The notes under the pieces were generated by a model, which saw nothing but the letters and a program-made list of their open reading frames with translations, searched no databases and was not told the origin of the DNA. Shown here in pieces: positions 1 through 7,031 of a stretch of DNA of 8,312 bases. Position 1 is the first letter of the stretch, and the number at the start of each line of letters is the position of its first letter. The position numbers were made by a program, and so were the translations under genes. Source of the stretch: Patescibacteria group bacterium (GTDB taxonomy: Bacteria; Patescibacteriota; Andersenbacteria; UBA10190); contig JACZRJ010000016.1 of the NCBI GenBank assembly GCA_022574795.1, positions 1 to 8,312 on the forward strand, in the 5' to 3' direction.

Positions 1-18
1 CGCGCGGCTCGCGGCAGC

Positions 19-219
19 TCAGGTCTCCACGCCGACCGAAGCGGCGAACTCCAGCATTTCTCTCGCCGTTTTGACCATGGCGTAATCAATCATATCGCTC
101 TCGTAGACGACGGCGGCCGAGCCTTTGCGTTCGGCCTCCTCGAATGCGCGGATGAGACCCTGGTTGTAGGCGATTTCGTCGGCCGACGGGCTGAAAACTT
201 CGTTGATGATCGGGAGGTG
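19..219 (-). CDS. C-terminal fragment of a CitE / malyl-CoA lyase-like (HpcH/HpaI) protein
   Basis: The reverse strand reads 66 codons from CAC at 219 to a TGA stop at 19-21. The peptide begins HLPIINEVFSPSADEI and continues through GSAAVVYESDMIDYAMV. This matches the C-terminal signature of the HpcH/HpaI aldolase family (citrate lyase beta subunit, L-malyl-CoA lyase): the I-N-E-V-F-x-P turn, an A-F-E-E-A helix and the G-x-A-x-x...MID segment. Family members are usually about 270-320 residues and cleave or form C-C bonds of citryl- or malyl-CoA type substrates. Only the tail is present, so no catalytic residues can be judged. No start codon exists, because an in-frame TAA (220-222) lies directly upstream. 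GC is about 61% by hand count, with many GC-ending codons, unlike the rest of the window. It is a remnant or part of a chimeric end and should not be read as a working gene. Family confidence is moderate. Confidence 0.68.
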   Translation of the reverse strand, partial: HLPIINEVFSPSADEIAYNQGLIRAFEEAERKGSAAVVYESDMIDYAMVKTAREMLEFAASVGVET

Positions 220-222
220 TTA
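212..222. other. Probable breakpoint joining two unrelated gene fragments
   Basis: Minus-strand lyase homology runs up to about 214-219 and stops at an in-frame TAA. Plus-strand membrane-protein homology starts within a few bases, at about 220. Both genes are truncated at the same point, one at its N-terminal side and the other at everything but its tail. Base composition also changes here. This is either an assembly chimera at a contig end or a genuine recombination scar. Confidence 0.6.
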
Positions 223-405
223 CCGAGTGCTGCTGAGCAGGTCTGGCGCTCGGTTGATATTGCGGCAGGAGAGCATCTGGTGGTCTGGCGCTATCGATCA
301 GCGGCGACCAGGCGAGCTTTGGTCTTAACCTTACTCGGTCTAGGATTAGTGATTGTTTTGTGGTGGGGGCCCGGTTTATATAGACAAACCAGCAAGCGTA
401 GTTAG
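217..405 (+). CDS. C-terminal tail of a YfhO-like membrane protein (truncated)
   Basis: The frame encodes 62 residues ending at TAG 403-405. It reads DIAAGEHLVVWRYRSA, then a single membrane segment (about residues 33-52, LVLTLLGLGLVIVLWWG), then a short basic tail. This is the closing pattern of YfhO-family proteins: a lumenal beta-strand hairpin with a G-x-H-x-(V/L)-x-(W/F)-x-Y-(R/Q) motif, followed by one last transmembrane helix. The intact YfhO-like protein at 4287-6620 ends the same way (PGGTHQLIFSYQPRG, then a helix and a basic tail), so this is likely the end of a paralogue. The GTG at 217 is only the first possible start after the breakpoint. GGGAG directly abuts it, which is too close for a ribosome-binding site, so it is probably not a true start. 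The tail converges on the beta-CASP gene with a 31-base gap and no clear terminator. Confidence 0.6.
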   Translation: MLPSAAEQVWRSVDIAAGEHLVVWRYRSAATRRALVLTLLGLGLVIVLWWGPGLYRQTSKRS

Positions 406-436
406 TCTTTGTTACTCCCGGGCATTCTTTAGAGGG

Positions 437-1846
437 TTAGCTAAGCTCAATAGTGTCGCCTTCGTCTGGGCGCATGATGGTGAGATTTGGGTGAGAGTTG
501 GCTAGCTGGCGGCGAAATTCGTCGGCTGGTTTCGGTTCGCCGTGTACTAAGATTAGTCGTTCAAGTCCTTTGATCTGGCTGAGGAAACTTTCGAGTTGGG
601 TGCGGTCGGCGTGAGCTGAAAATTCGTTGAAGGTGATAATTTCGGCTTTGACAGCAAACCAGTCGCCGTAAAGCTCGACTTTTTTAACGCCCTCGAGCAG
701 ACGTCGGCCGAGCGTTCCTTCGGCTTGATAGCCAGTGATAAAAATGGCGTTGTTCGGATCGGAGATACAGTGACGGAGGTGATGAACGACTCGACCAGCT
801 GTCATCATGCCGGAGGCGGAGATGACAATAAAGGGACCCGCTTGATTGTTTAAGGCTTTGGAGTCATCGACAGATCTGGTGTAGGTGAGGTTTTGAAAGG
901 CTAAGGGGCGGTGGTTTTTAGTCTGGTCAAAGTCTAGCCAGGTATCGCTGTCGTAATCATCTTCGTGGGCCCGGAAGATCTCAGTGAGGTCAGTGGCGAG
1001 GGGCGAGTCGACATAGATTGGCAGGCGAGGAATCTTACCTTGATTGGTCAAATTATGTAGTAGGTAGACGATGGCCTGGGTGCGGCCCAACGAGAAGGCT
1101 GGAATAATAATTTTCCCCTGGCGCTTGACCACACGATTGATGGTGGTGGCCAGCCGGTCGGTGGCTTCAGCGAGGGGTTGATGTTGTCGGTTGCTGTAGG
1201 TACTTTCGAGCAGCAAGGTGGTTATTTCTTCCACGGGCACTTGGGGATCATACAGCAGCGGGGTGCCTGGAGCACCGAGGTCACCGGTATAGGCAATTCG
1301 TCCAGGCGAGGTCTGGCCGGTAAATTGCAACACGCTGATAGCGGAGCCTAAGATATGGCCGGCATCATACATTTTAAGTTGCAGGCCACTTGTGATGGTG
1401 TGCCACTCGTTAGATTCTCTGACATACGGCACGGTTTCAAAATGCTTCATCACGGCTGGGATGTCGCGGTGGGTGAAAAGCGGTGCTTGCTCTTGGGGAG
1501 TACCAAGTTTGTGTTTTCGTCGGTACTTAGCATCGCTATATTCAATGCCGGCGGCATCTTCAAGCATGCGGTTGGCGACGTCAGCGGTAGCAGCCGTGGC
1601 GAATATTTTTCCAGTAAAGCCACGCTTGACCAACAGAGGTAACATACCGCAGTGATCAATATGGGCGTGTGAGAGTATCACATGGTCAATAGTCTTAGGG
1701 TCGAAGGGAAATTGTCGGTTACGCGCTCGAACGTCAGGCAGTCCTTGAAAGGTGCCGCAGTCGAAGAGGATACGATGCTCTCCGGTATCTAAGAGGTGTT
1801 TGCTGCCGGTGACCCGACCGGCGCCGCCATAAAATGTCAGTTGCAT
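437..1846 (-). CDS. Beta-CASP metallo-beta-lactamase-fold ribonuclease (CPSF-73/TTHA0252-like)
   Basis: This is a 469-residue soluble protein with a complete zinc-nuclease motif set. It has HAHIDH (H60, H62, D64, H65), H164 in DAGHILGS, D189 in YTGDLG, motif A E214 in LLESTYSNR, motif B H412 in FSAHADR and motif C H435 in LVHGE. The beta-CASP insertion (about 215-410) carries PAFSLGRTQ (249-257), VDSPLA (279-284) and SASGMMTAGR (343-352). Order and spacing match CPSF-73 and the bacterial TTHA0252-type RNases rather than RNase J, so it should be a cytoplasmic two-zinc ribonuclease. Its RNA substrate cannot be read from sequence. The ATG at 1844-1846 is chosen because MQLTFYGGAGRVTGS is the standard N-terminus of the family. 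It lies 15 bases after the GT-C gene's stop without a Shine-Dalgarno site, so it is probably the last gene of the operon. No motif is missing, and it appears active. Confidence 0.93.
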   Translation of the reverse strand: MQLTFYGGAGRVTGSKHLLDTGEHRILFDCGTFQGLPDVRARNRQFPFDPKTIDHVILSHAHIDHCGMLPLLVKRGFTGKIFATAATADVANRMLEDAAGIEYSDAKYRRKHKLGTPQEQAPLFTHRDIPAVMKHFETVPYVRESNEWHTITSGLQLKMYDAGHILGSAISVLQFTGQTSPGRIAYTGDLGAPGTPLLYDPQVPVEEITTLLLESTYSNRQHQPLAEATDRLATTINRVVKRQGKIIIPAFSLGRTQAIVYLLHNLTNQGKIPRLPIYVDSPLATDLTEIFRAHEDDYDSDTWLDFDQTKNHRPLAFQNLTYTRSVDDSKALNNQAGPFIVISASGMMTAGRVVHHLRHCISDPNNAIFITGYQAEGTLGRRLLEGVKKVELYGDWFAVKAEIITFNEFSAHADRTQLESFLSQIKGLERLILVHGEPKPADEFRRQLANSHPNLTIMRPDEGDTIELS

Positions 1847-1861
1847 AGTGAGTGAGGTATG

Positions 1862-4261
1862 TTAAGGGCAATTAGTTAGACCGGTGAATTCGTACGCTGC
1901 CACCCGCCAGCGTCGATCATAGCGGCCGACGGTCTTTTGTTCGAAGAGAAATTCGAACTGGTTTTGGTAGGCTGAGTCGTGAATTACCGTAAAGCGATTG
2001 AGGTCATCGTGGTCAACGAGGTAGCTGATGTTGTTTTCACAGAGCCAGCCTACTTGTTGAGCCGGAGTGAGGTCTTCTTCAAACGGCTCTAATAAGTGTT
2101 GTTGGTATGAATGTAAGCGGTAAATACCATCCCCGATAGTATAGTCTACTTCGACAGCACCGGTGCCGGGATAGTTAGCTAGCTGCTCGGCTACGGTTGT
2201 GGCCACGAAGTAGGCGGCCGCGGGATAATTTACCTTATCGATAGCTACGTCAAGATTGGTGAGACTGACGGCACCCAAAAGGGTGACCGTTAATACTAAG
2301 GGGGCGACTCTGACGGTTAGGCGCCAGGTAGCCAGGGTACTGGACTTGGTTCTGGTGACCGTGGGAAGGCTTGTCCAGGGCAGGAGGAGGGCGGCAATAC
2401 CAATGGCGAAAAAGGGAAAGGTTTGTTGAAAGAGCCGGGGAAGAGGATTTTGCCAGGTAGCGATGAGCAGCTGGCTCAGTAAAATACTGAGGACCACCAG
2501 TCCTCGCCAGCGGCCCACGCGTAGAATCTCGAGTAGTCCGATGACAGCGGCGGCGATAATAATCAGATTTATTTCTTGTGACCAATCCCGACCGCCGGCC
2601 AGAGCCCACTGATAAAGAGTGACGATAAGCGCAAGACTAAAGAGCCCACTGGCTAATTCTGGCAGGTACCAACGGCGAATGAATGATGGCGGGCCGCGAT
2701 ACCAGCGGGCGGAATGTTGCCCGAGATAGATTATCAAGAGAACGCCGATAGTTAGGAGTAGCTGGCCTTGGCCATTTTTTCTTAAGCCTGACTCGGAGCT
2801 TGGTAGCCAGGCAGTGGTTAGCTTTTGCTTGGCTAGATCAGAATTCTCGGTCCAGAATTCGCGGAGGCTTAAGGCTTGCTGTCCGGTATTGCGGTGGAAA
2901 TGATCTGAATCAAAGGGGTTGCCGAGCTGCCGGAAGCTTTCATAGAAGTAGGTTGAGGTGATCAGCAATAAGGGAATAGCGACCGCAGCCACCAGGCGCA
3001 TAATTTTTCCCGGCGAAGTTTTTCTGGCAATTAACATGATGAGATAGGCTAGGCCCATGATGGCAATGGGTAGGTAGGCCTCTTGGCGAGTCATACCCAT
3101 GAGGCCGAGGACGATACCCCAGAGCACGGCTTGTCTGGTAGATTTAACGCGGAATAGCAGGGCGATACTAAAGACTAGGAAAAAGGTATAGAGATGATGA
3201 GGTCGGGGGCGGACACTGGTAATTATGAAATCACTGTTGAGGTAGAGCAGGGCTAGGGCCGCAACGCCGACAATCGGGCGAAAGCCGAGGCCAGAGACGA
3301 GCATGATGATGGCTAGGCCTAGGCCAACCGTGGCGATGACACCAAGAATTCTTCCCCAGAGGAGATCTGGTATCGCTGGCAGGATCGCTGGTGTTAAAAA
3401 GAGGGGATACAAGGGTAAGCGAAAGGTTTTGATGGTTAAGGGATTGGTGCCTTCAGTTAATATCTTGGCGGCGCCAAGGTAGTAGTAGGCATCGCCACCG
3501 GGGTCTCCGGCCAGCAGGACGAGAACGTTGGTTTGCAGCAGGCTGCCAAGCAAGATGGTTAAAGCGAGCAGAGCAATGAAATATTTAGTTTTGGTGCTGC
3601 GGCTGCGGGGGATAAGCCAGAGGGCGGCGAGGCTGATCAGCAGGCTCACGGCGAAGGCGGTAGTTTGCTGACGGTGTTGGCTGAGCCATTGGGTGGTTAT
3701 GAAGGCTTGGGTTGTTTCACGGTAGGTGCGATAGGCTAGGCTGTTATCTGCCGTGCGTCGGATGGCATAGGGGGCATCAATGGTGGCTCCCGCGGAGCTG
3801 AGACTGAGCGAGAATTCTCGCCCGGCAGTATTTGTAATGGTGTCGAACTTGAAAGGCAGGTAATAATCGTCGCGCACCTTGGTGCCGGGTACGGTCACTT
3901 GTCGAATAACCTCGTCGGTAGGTATGTCGGCGAGGGTGAGAGTAATTGGTGCGAGATTTGATTGTTGCTTAAGGTCGACAATGAGCACGTCGAGGCGAGA
4001 TAGAGTATTCGCCTCAAGCTGAATTGTTTGGCGGATGATTGTTTCGCCGGCGAAGGGTTGATGAGCTTCATACTTGTCAAGGCCGACTGTCTCGGTGATT
4101 AACCAATCAGCCGGGGCGGTGTACAGGTAGTACAGCGTGCCACCGGCCACCAGTAGGGCAAGAAGGCCAAGCGCTAGCCAGATACGGCGGGGTGACAGGA
4201 AGGCTGCCCAGGGCGAGTTGGCAGATGTCTTAGGTTGTTGCGGCGAGGCCGTAGTGGTCAT
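1862..4261 (-). CDS. GT-C family polytopic membrane glycosyltransferase (PMT_2/ArnT-like)
   Basis: The product is 799 residues. A cytoplasmic N-terminus and membrane anchor (about 27-48) precede a beta-rich extracytoplasmic domain (about 50-195). Roughly 14 hydrophobic helices follow (about 200-668), then a soluble C-terminal domain (about 670-799). The first large loop of the core has GDPGGDAYYYLG (252-263), with D253 and D257 as candidate GT-C catalytic acids. It is followed by FRLPLYPLFL (280-289) and TRQEAYL (391-397), both typical of dolichyl/undecaprenyl-phosphate-sugar dependent transferases of the PMT/ArnT group. Such enzymes move a sugar from a lipid carrier to protein, lipid or glycan on the outer face of the membrane. 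Acceptor and sugar cannot be inferred. It starts 25 bases after the YfhO-like gene stops and ends 15 bases before the nuclease gene, so all three are probably co-transcribed. No Shine-Dalgarno site is seen. The family call is firm at superfamily level; the reaction is inferred. Confidence 0.82.
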   Translation of the reverse strand: MTTTASPQQPKTSANSPWAAFLSPRRIWLALGLLALLVAGGTLYYLYTAPADWLITETVGLDKYEAHQPFAGETIIRQTIQLEANTLSRLDVLIVDLKQQSNLAPITLTLADIPTDEVIRQVTVPGTKVRDDYYLPFKFDTITNTAGREFSLSLSSAGATIDAPYAIRRTADNSLAYRTYRETTQAFITTQWLSQHRQQTTAFAVSLLISLAALWLIPRSRSTKTKYFIALLALTILLGSLLQTNVLVLLAGDPGGDAYYYLGAAKILTEGTNPLTIKTFRLPLYPLFLTPAILPAIPDLLWGRILGVIATVGLGLAIIMLVSGLGFRPIVGVAALALLYLNSDFIITSVRPRPHHLYTFFLVFSIALLFRVKSTRQAVLWGIVLGLMGMTRQEAYLPIAIMGLAYLIMLIARKTSPGKIMRLVAAVAIPLLLITSTYFYESFRQLGNPFDSDHFHRNTGQQALSLREFWTENSDLAKQKLTTAWLPSSESGLRKNGQGQLLLTIGVLLIIYLGQHSARWYRGPPSFIRRWYLPELASGLFSLALIVTLYQWALAGGRDWSQEINLIIIAAAVIGLLEILRVGRWRGLVVLSILLSQLLIATWQNPLPRLFQQTFPFFAIGIAALLLPWTSLPTVTRTKSSTLATWRLTVRVAPLVLTVTLLGAVSLTNLDVAIDKVNYPAAAYFVATTVAEQLANYPGTGAVEVDYTIGDGIYRLHSYQQHLLEPFEEDLTPAQQVGWLCENNISYLVDHDDLNRFTVIHDSAYQNQFEFLFEQKTVGRYDRRWRVAAYEFTGLTNCP

Positions 4262-4286
4262 CTATAACCCGCAGTATGACATACGA

Positions 4287-6620
4287 TTATTCTTTTTTCC
4301 TTTTTACCCGAGGCCAGGTTACGAATCCGGCTAACAGGATTGTGGCAGCAGAGATGGGTAGGCCCAAGCGCAAACCACGAGGTTGATAGCTGAAGATTAG
4401 CTGATGGGTGCCGCCTGGTACGGTGGTGCCGACAAGTCCGGAGTGATTGCTAGCGGGAGAGCCGTTGACCTGCCAGCCGACCGAATAATTACCGTTGAGC
4501 GTTACGGTTGTTTGATCAGGCGAGGTGACGGTTAGTTTGATTTTGTTGGGTGTCCATGACTGTACGGTAGCGGTAGCTGCTGGATGCGAGGTGGTTAGAT
4601 AGGTGGTGTCTTTATTTGCTGTGACCACGCTGAGGGGAGGGGCTAGCGGCGGGCGATAGGACAGGGTGCCGTAGTTGGCCAGGGTGGCCGCGTAGGAGCG
4701 GTCTTCGTCCGAGCCATTTAAACGAATAGTATAGGCTTCACCGGTATGGGAGATGGGGCCGGCGGCAGAAGCTACCGGAGGCTTGAGCGGCGGAACCACA
4801 AAGGCTTGCTCAGACATAGGATAGGCCAAGCTCATGATATCGATGGCGACCAAGCCGACGAGGGCGGGCACTAGATACTTGCCTTGTCCACTGCTGTGAC
4901 GACGCAGGGTGTCCAGCCCAAAACCAGCAAGCAAGACAATTGTAATGACGCTGAAAAGCGCGAGGCGAGAAATATTAGAGCGAGGCAGCCAGGTTAGGAC
5001 GTCAAAGAGAGGCTCGAGCAGGGGACCGGCCGAGGCGGTTAGCAGGCTTAGGGCCGTCCCGATAAGTAAGACCCTGACGATTCGGCGACGCCGTACTTGG
5101 GAAGCTCCGATGAGGGCGAGTCCTAAGACAGCCGCGCCAAGGTAGGCTCCGTATTCATGCCAGCCGCCGCCCTGGTTCGGAATAATAGTGGCGCCGTGGA
5201 GGTGCCGGCGTAGAAATATATCAGTTAGGTAGGGCAGGGTGAACTGGGAAACATGGTAAAAGTCGTCCGGGAACTCTTTGATCCACCACAGCACTGGTAG
5301 CAGCTTGAGAGCTGAGAATCCGGCCGCCCAGAGGCCAACACTAAGCGTTGTTGCCAAGGCGGCGCGGAATCGCTTCGCTATTACGATGAAGACAAGTAAG
5401 GCTGGTACGAGATAGAAGAGCATATAGATGCCTCCTTGGTAGAACATCAGGGCTAGGAAGAGCCCGGTTAGCAGAGCCCATTTGTTGTGCAACAGGTTCC
5501 GTACACTGCGATGTCGTTGATTGTATTGATAGGCAGCGAGCCAACTAACCAGGACCCAGGGGATCCAGGCGGTGGCCAGATGTTGAATGTGCCCCTCGAC
5601 GAATTTTAGTAGAACAGTGGCGCTGACCGGGTAGGCGATGGCTGTTAACAGGGCGCCCTGAGTGGAGAGACCGAGTCGTTTGCTGAGAGTCAGCATGCCC
5701 AGCCCGCTGATTACTATTGAAATCAACAGGGCTGCTTTGAAGCCAGTGGGCACGTCTAGAATAAGTTGGGGTAAGAAGGTAAACGACAACCCGGCGAATT
5801 CAGGATCGCCAAGGCCAGCAATCCCGCCATAGTTGTAGGGGTTCCAGAGGGGAAAGGATTTGTAGGTTAGCACTGTCTGCTTGAAGCCCTGGTGCATTGA
5901 TTGATAGAAATCCCAGTCGGACATGCCCCAGAGGTCTGACGAGAACCAGAAGCCAGCGACAGCCGCAGGTAGCGTCATGAGCAAGAGGATAACGGCCACC
6001 GTCCAGCGGAAGCGGGACAGTTGTGCTATCAATACGCTGCCCAGTAGCACAACGGCACCGGCGAGCATACCTTTGTTGGTGGCTGGCGTAGTTTTGGTGG
6101 GGTGAACGAGAGAGAATGACACGTCATCGCTATCGTTGCCTAGCCCGTCGCGCAGTAGTTGGCCATTGGCGTAGGAGTTTTCGTTGTTGAAAATCAAGGG
6201 TAGGTCACGGGTGCCACTGTTACTGATGACCAGGCGCAATTTCTGTTTAGCCTCGGTGGCTAACGGGGGTCCAAATTTAAGCCAGATAGCGAGGGAGTCG
6301 TGCCGAAACTCGGAGCGGTCTGGGTAACTGCGAGCCAGTACCGTGTTATCCTCGTCGTAGATGGTAACTTCTATCACCTGGCCCGATAGTTTTGACAGGG
6401 GGCTGAAGAGGACTAATCCTGCAATTGGTCTACCAGTTGCTAGAAAGCTCTGAGTGACTTGCTGCTGAGGTTGGAGCGTTAGCGCTGGCAGGACAGCGGC
6501 GCTAGAGACAGTGGCCTCCTGCTCGCGACCTTGAGGTTGTTGGCTTACCAGCAGGACTACAACTGCGATCACTAGAGCTGGCAGGACAGTCTTTATTAGG
6601 TTAGTAACACGTGTAGTCAT
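4287..6620 (-). CDS. YfhO-family polytopic membrane protein (putative surface glycosylation)
   Basis: This is a 777-residue protein. It has an N-terminal anchor (about 10-26), a beta-rich extracytoplasmic domain (about 35-175), a core of about ten membrane helices (184-600), a second lumenal beta domain (about 610-750) and a last helix (752-770) with the basic end RVKRKKE. Family signatures are MSDWDFYQS (233-241), the hallmark FPLWNPYNYGG (256-266), GDPEFAG (271-277), WHEYGAYLG (487-495) and LPRSNISRLALF (545-556). YfhO proteins are GT-C-like and linked to teichoic-acid or other envelope glycosylation; the substrate here is unknown. The ATG at 6618-6620 is preferred. It has AGGTG just upstream and leads straight into the signal-anchor. 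An upstream in-frame GTG at 6668 would add 16 residues but abuts a terminator T run and lacks a ribosome-binding site. It is the first gene of the minus operon, behind a long structured leader. Confidence 0.85.
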   Translation of the reverse strand: MTTRVTNLIKTVLPALVIAVVVLLVSQQPQGREQEATVSSAAVLPALTLQPQQQVTQSFLATGRPIAGLVLFSPLSKLSGQVIEVTIYDEDNTVLARSYPDRSEFRHDSLAIWLKFGPPLATEAKQKLRLVISNSGTRDLPLIFNNENSYANGQLLRDGLGNDSDDVSFSLVHPTKTTPATNKGMLAGAVVLLGSVLIAQLSRFRWTVAVILLLMTLPAAVAGFWFSSDLWGMSDWDFYQSMHQGFKQTVLTYKSFPLWNPYNYGGIAGLGDPEFAGLSFTFLPQLILDVPTGFKAALLISIVISGLGMLTLSKRLGLSTQGALLTAIAYPVSATVLLKFVEGHIQHLATAWIPWVLVSWLAAYQYNQRHRSVRNLLHNKWALLTGLFLALMFYQGGIYMLFYLVPALLVFIVIAKRFRAALATTLSVGLWAAGFSALKLLPVLWWIKEFPDDFYHVSQFTLPYLTDIFLRRHLHGATIIPNQGGGWHEYGAYLGAAVLGLALIGASQVRRRRIVRVLLIGTALSLLTASAGPLLEPLFDVLTWLPRSNISRLALFSVITIVLLAGFGLDTLRRHSSGQGKYLVPALVGLVAIDIMSLAYPMSEQAFVVPPLKPPVASAAGPISHTGEAYTIRLNGSDEDRSYAATLANYGTLSYRPPLAPPLSVVTANKDTTYLTTSHPAATATVQSWTPNKIKLTVTSPDQTTVTLNGNYSVGWQVNGSPASNHSGLVGTTVPGGTHQLIFSYQPRGLRLGLPISAATILLAGFVTWPRVKRKKE

Positions 6621-6670
6621 AAACACCTGTATTACTGTGAAGGCTTTGCTAGGAATTATCCAATGCACAT

Positions 6671-6700
6671 AAAAAAGCAGCCGGTGTTTAGCCGGGCGGC
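6671..6700 (-). terminator. Terminator-like hairpin with T6, proximal to the YfhO-like gene
   Basis: Read on the minus strand, GCCGCCCGGC, loop TAAACA and CCGGCTGC are followed at once by TTTTTT (6676-6671). The stem has a CCGG/CCGG core with one bulge and one mismatch. The form is that of an intrinsic terminator, but it lies upstream of the YfhO-like start (6620). It would end a leader RNA or an upstream small RNA rather than a gene. Confidence 0.6.
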
Positions 6701-6721
6701 GGGGAGGCAGATCAATCTTAG

Positions 6722-6742
6722 TGTGACTGGTTCATAGTCACA
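6722..6742. other. Perfect 7-bp hairpin
   Basis: TGTGACT (6722-6728) and AGTCACA (6736-6742) are exact reverse complements around a 7-base loop, GGTTCAT. It lies between the two GC-rich terminator-like stems. No T run follows on either strand within terminator distance except the A/T stretch at 6746-6753. It could be an RNA structural element or a protein-binding palindrome. Confidence 0.5.
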
Positions 6743-6747
6743 GCAAT

Positions 6748-6770
6748 AAAAAATCTCCCAGCAGGGGAGG
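6748..6770 (-). terminator. Terminator-like hairpin CTCCC/GGGAG with T6
   Basis: On the minus strand, CTCCC (6769-6765), loop CTGCT and GGGAG (6759-6755) are followed by A and TTTTTT (6753-6748). A GC-only short stem plus a U tract is a classic intrinsic terminator. The free sequence CCTCCCC about 50 nt further downstream (6702-6708) could pair with the GGGAG arm instead, which would unmake this stem. That alternative pairing is an inference. Confidence 0.62.
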
Positions 6771-6787
6771 TATAGGTCTGAACAAAG

Positions 6788-6871
6788 AAAAAAGCTTATA
6801 AAGTGGTTTGTGGGGTGGTGGTGGGGGGTCGAATGTGGAGAGGGTCTTTGAGGAAGGGAGCTTTATAAGCT
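6788..6871 (-). repeat. 11-bp inverted repeat enclosing a 57-nt G/C-skewed loop, followed by a T run
   Basis: AGCTTATAAAG (6793-6803) and CTTTATAAGCT (6861-6871) are perfect reverse complements. The enclosed bases are G-rich on the plus strand (C-rich on the minus). They include G4 at 6812-6815, G6 at 6823-6828, G3 at 6842-6844 and G3 at 6856-6858. On the minus strand the second arm runs directly into TTTTT (6792-6788), so the element could act as a long-loop terminator or as the closing stem of a structured RNA. On the plus strand the G tracts could form a quadruplex. Confidence 0.5.
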
Positions 6872-6925
6872 GGGGGTGATTTGGTTGTGTTGTAAGGTGC
6901 GACTGTTTTTTGTTTTGTTAATATG

Positions 6926-6953
6926 AGTATAGGTATTACCTGAAATAATGCAA
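6926..6953 (-). promoter_or_regulatory. Sigma-70-like promoter for the minus-strand operon or a leader RNA
   Basis: On the minus strand, TTGCAT (6953-6948) lies 16 bases before TATACT (6931-6926), close to the consensus TTGACA-N17-TATAAT. Transcription would start near 6919, giving a leader of about 300 nt before the YfhO-like ATG at 6620. That leader passes through all the hairpins at 6671-6871. The surroundings are A/T-rich, so chance matches are possible. Confidence 0.45.
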
Positions 6954-6970
6954 TGACATTTTGGTGCATT
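6947..6970. promoter_or_regulatory. Inverted repeat AATGCA-N12-TGCATT overlapping the minus-strand -35
   Basis: AATGCA (6947-6952) and TGCATT (6965-6970) are exact reverse complements separated by 12 bases. The left arm covers the proposed -35 element on the minus strand, a position suited to a repressor operator. No regulator gene is in the window. Confidence 0.3.
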
Positions 6971-7031
6971 TATGTGGAGAAAGTTATAAAAAGGCTTAAT
7001 AAAGGGTTAAAATAGTAAAAAAAGTCTCAGT

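Noticed and set aside
406..436. Bidirectional terminator between the convergent tail fragment and the nuclease gene
   Set aside because: Only a short CCCGGG palindrome and scattered complementarity are present; no stem with a T run.
1355..1655. Overlapping plus-strand frames opposite the beta-CASP gene
   Set aside because: They lie antisense to the strongly conserved catalytic domain and have no recognisable content.
2250..2609. 119-residue minus-strand frame inside the GT-C gene
   Set aside because: It is wholly nested in the membrane protein in another frame, with no hydrophobic pattern or motif.
6621..6668. Longer YfhO-like start at an upstream in-frame GTG (6668), adding 16 residues
   Set aside because: It begins right after a terminator T run, has no ribosome-binding site, and puts a polar stretch before a normal signal-anchor. 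The ATG at 6620 has AGGTG upstream.
6722..6728. Mobile-element end (inverted repeats of an insertion sequence) in the divergent spacer
   Set aside because: There is no transposase, no target-site duplication and no paired long terminal repeats. The palindromes fit hairpins better.
6722..6742. tRNA T-arm or tRNA fragment (7-base loop GGTTCAT)
   Set aside because: The stem is 7 bp rather than 5, the loop is not TTCRANY in register, and no acceptor or anticodon arm is nearby.
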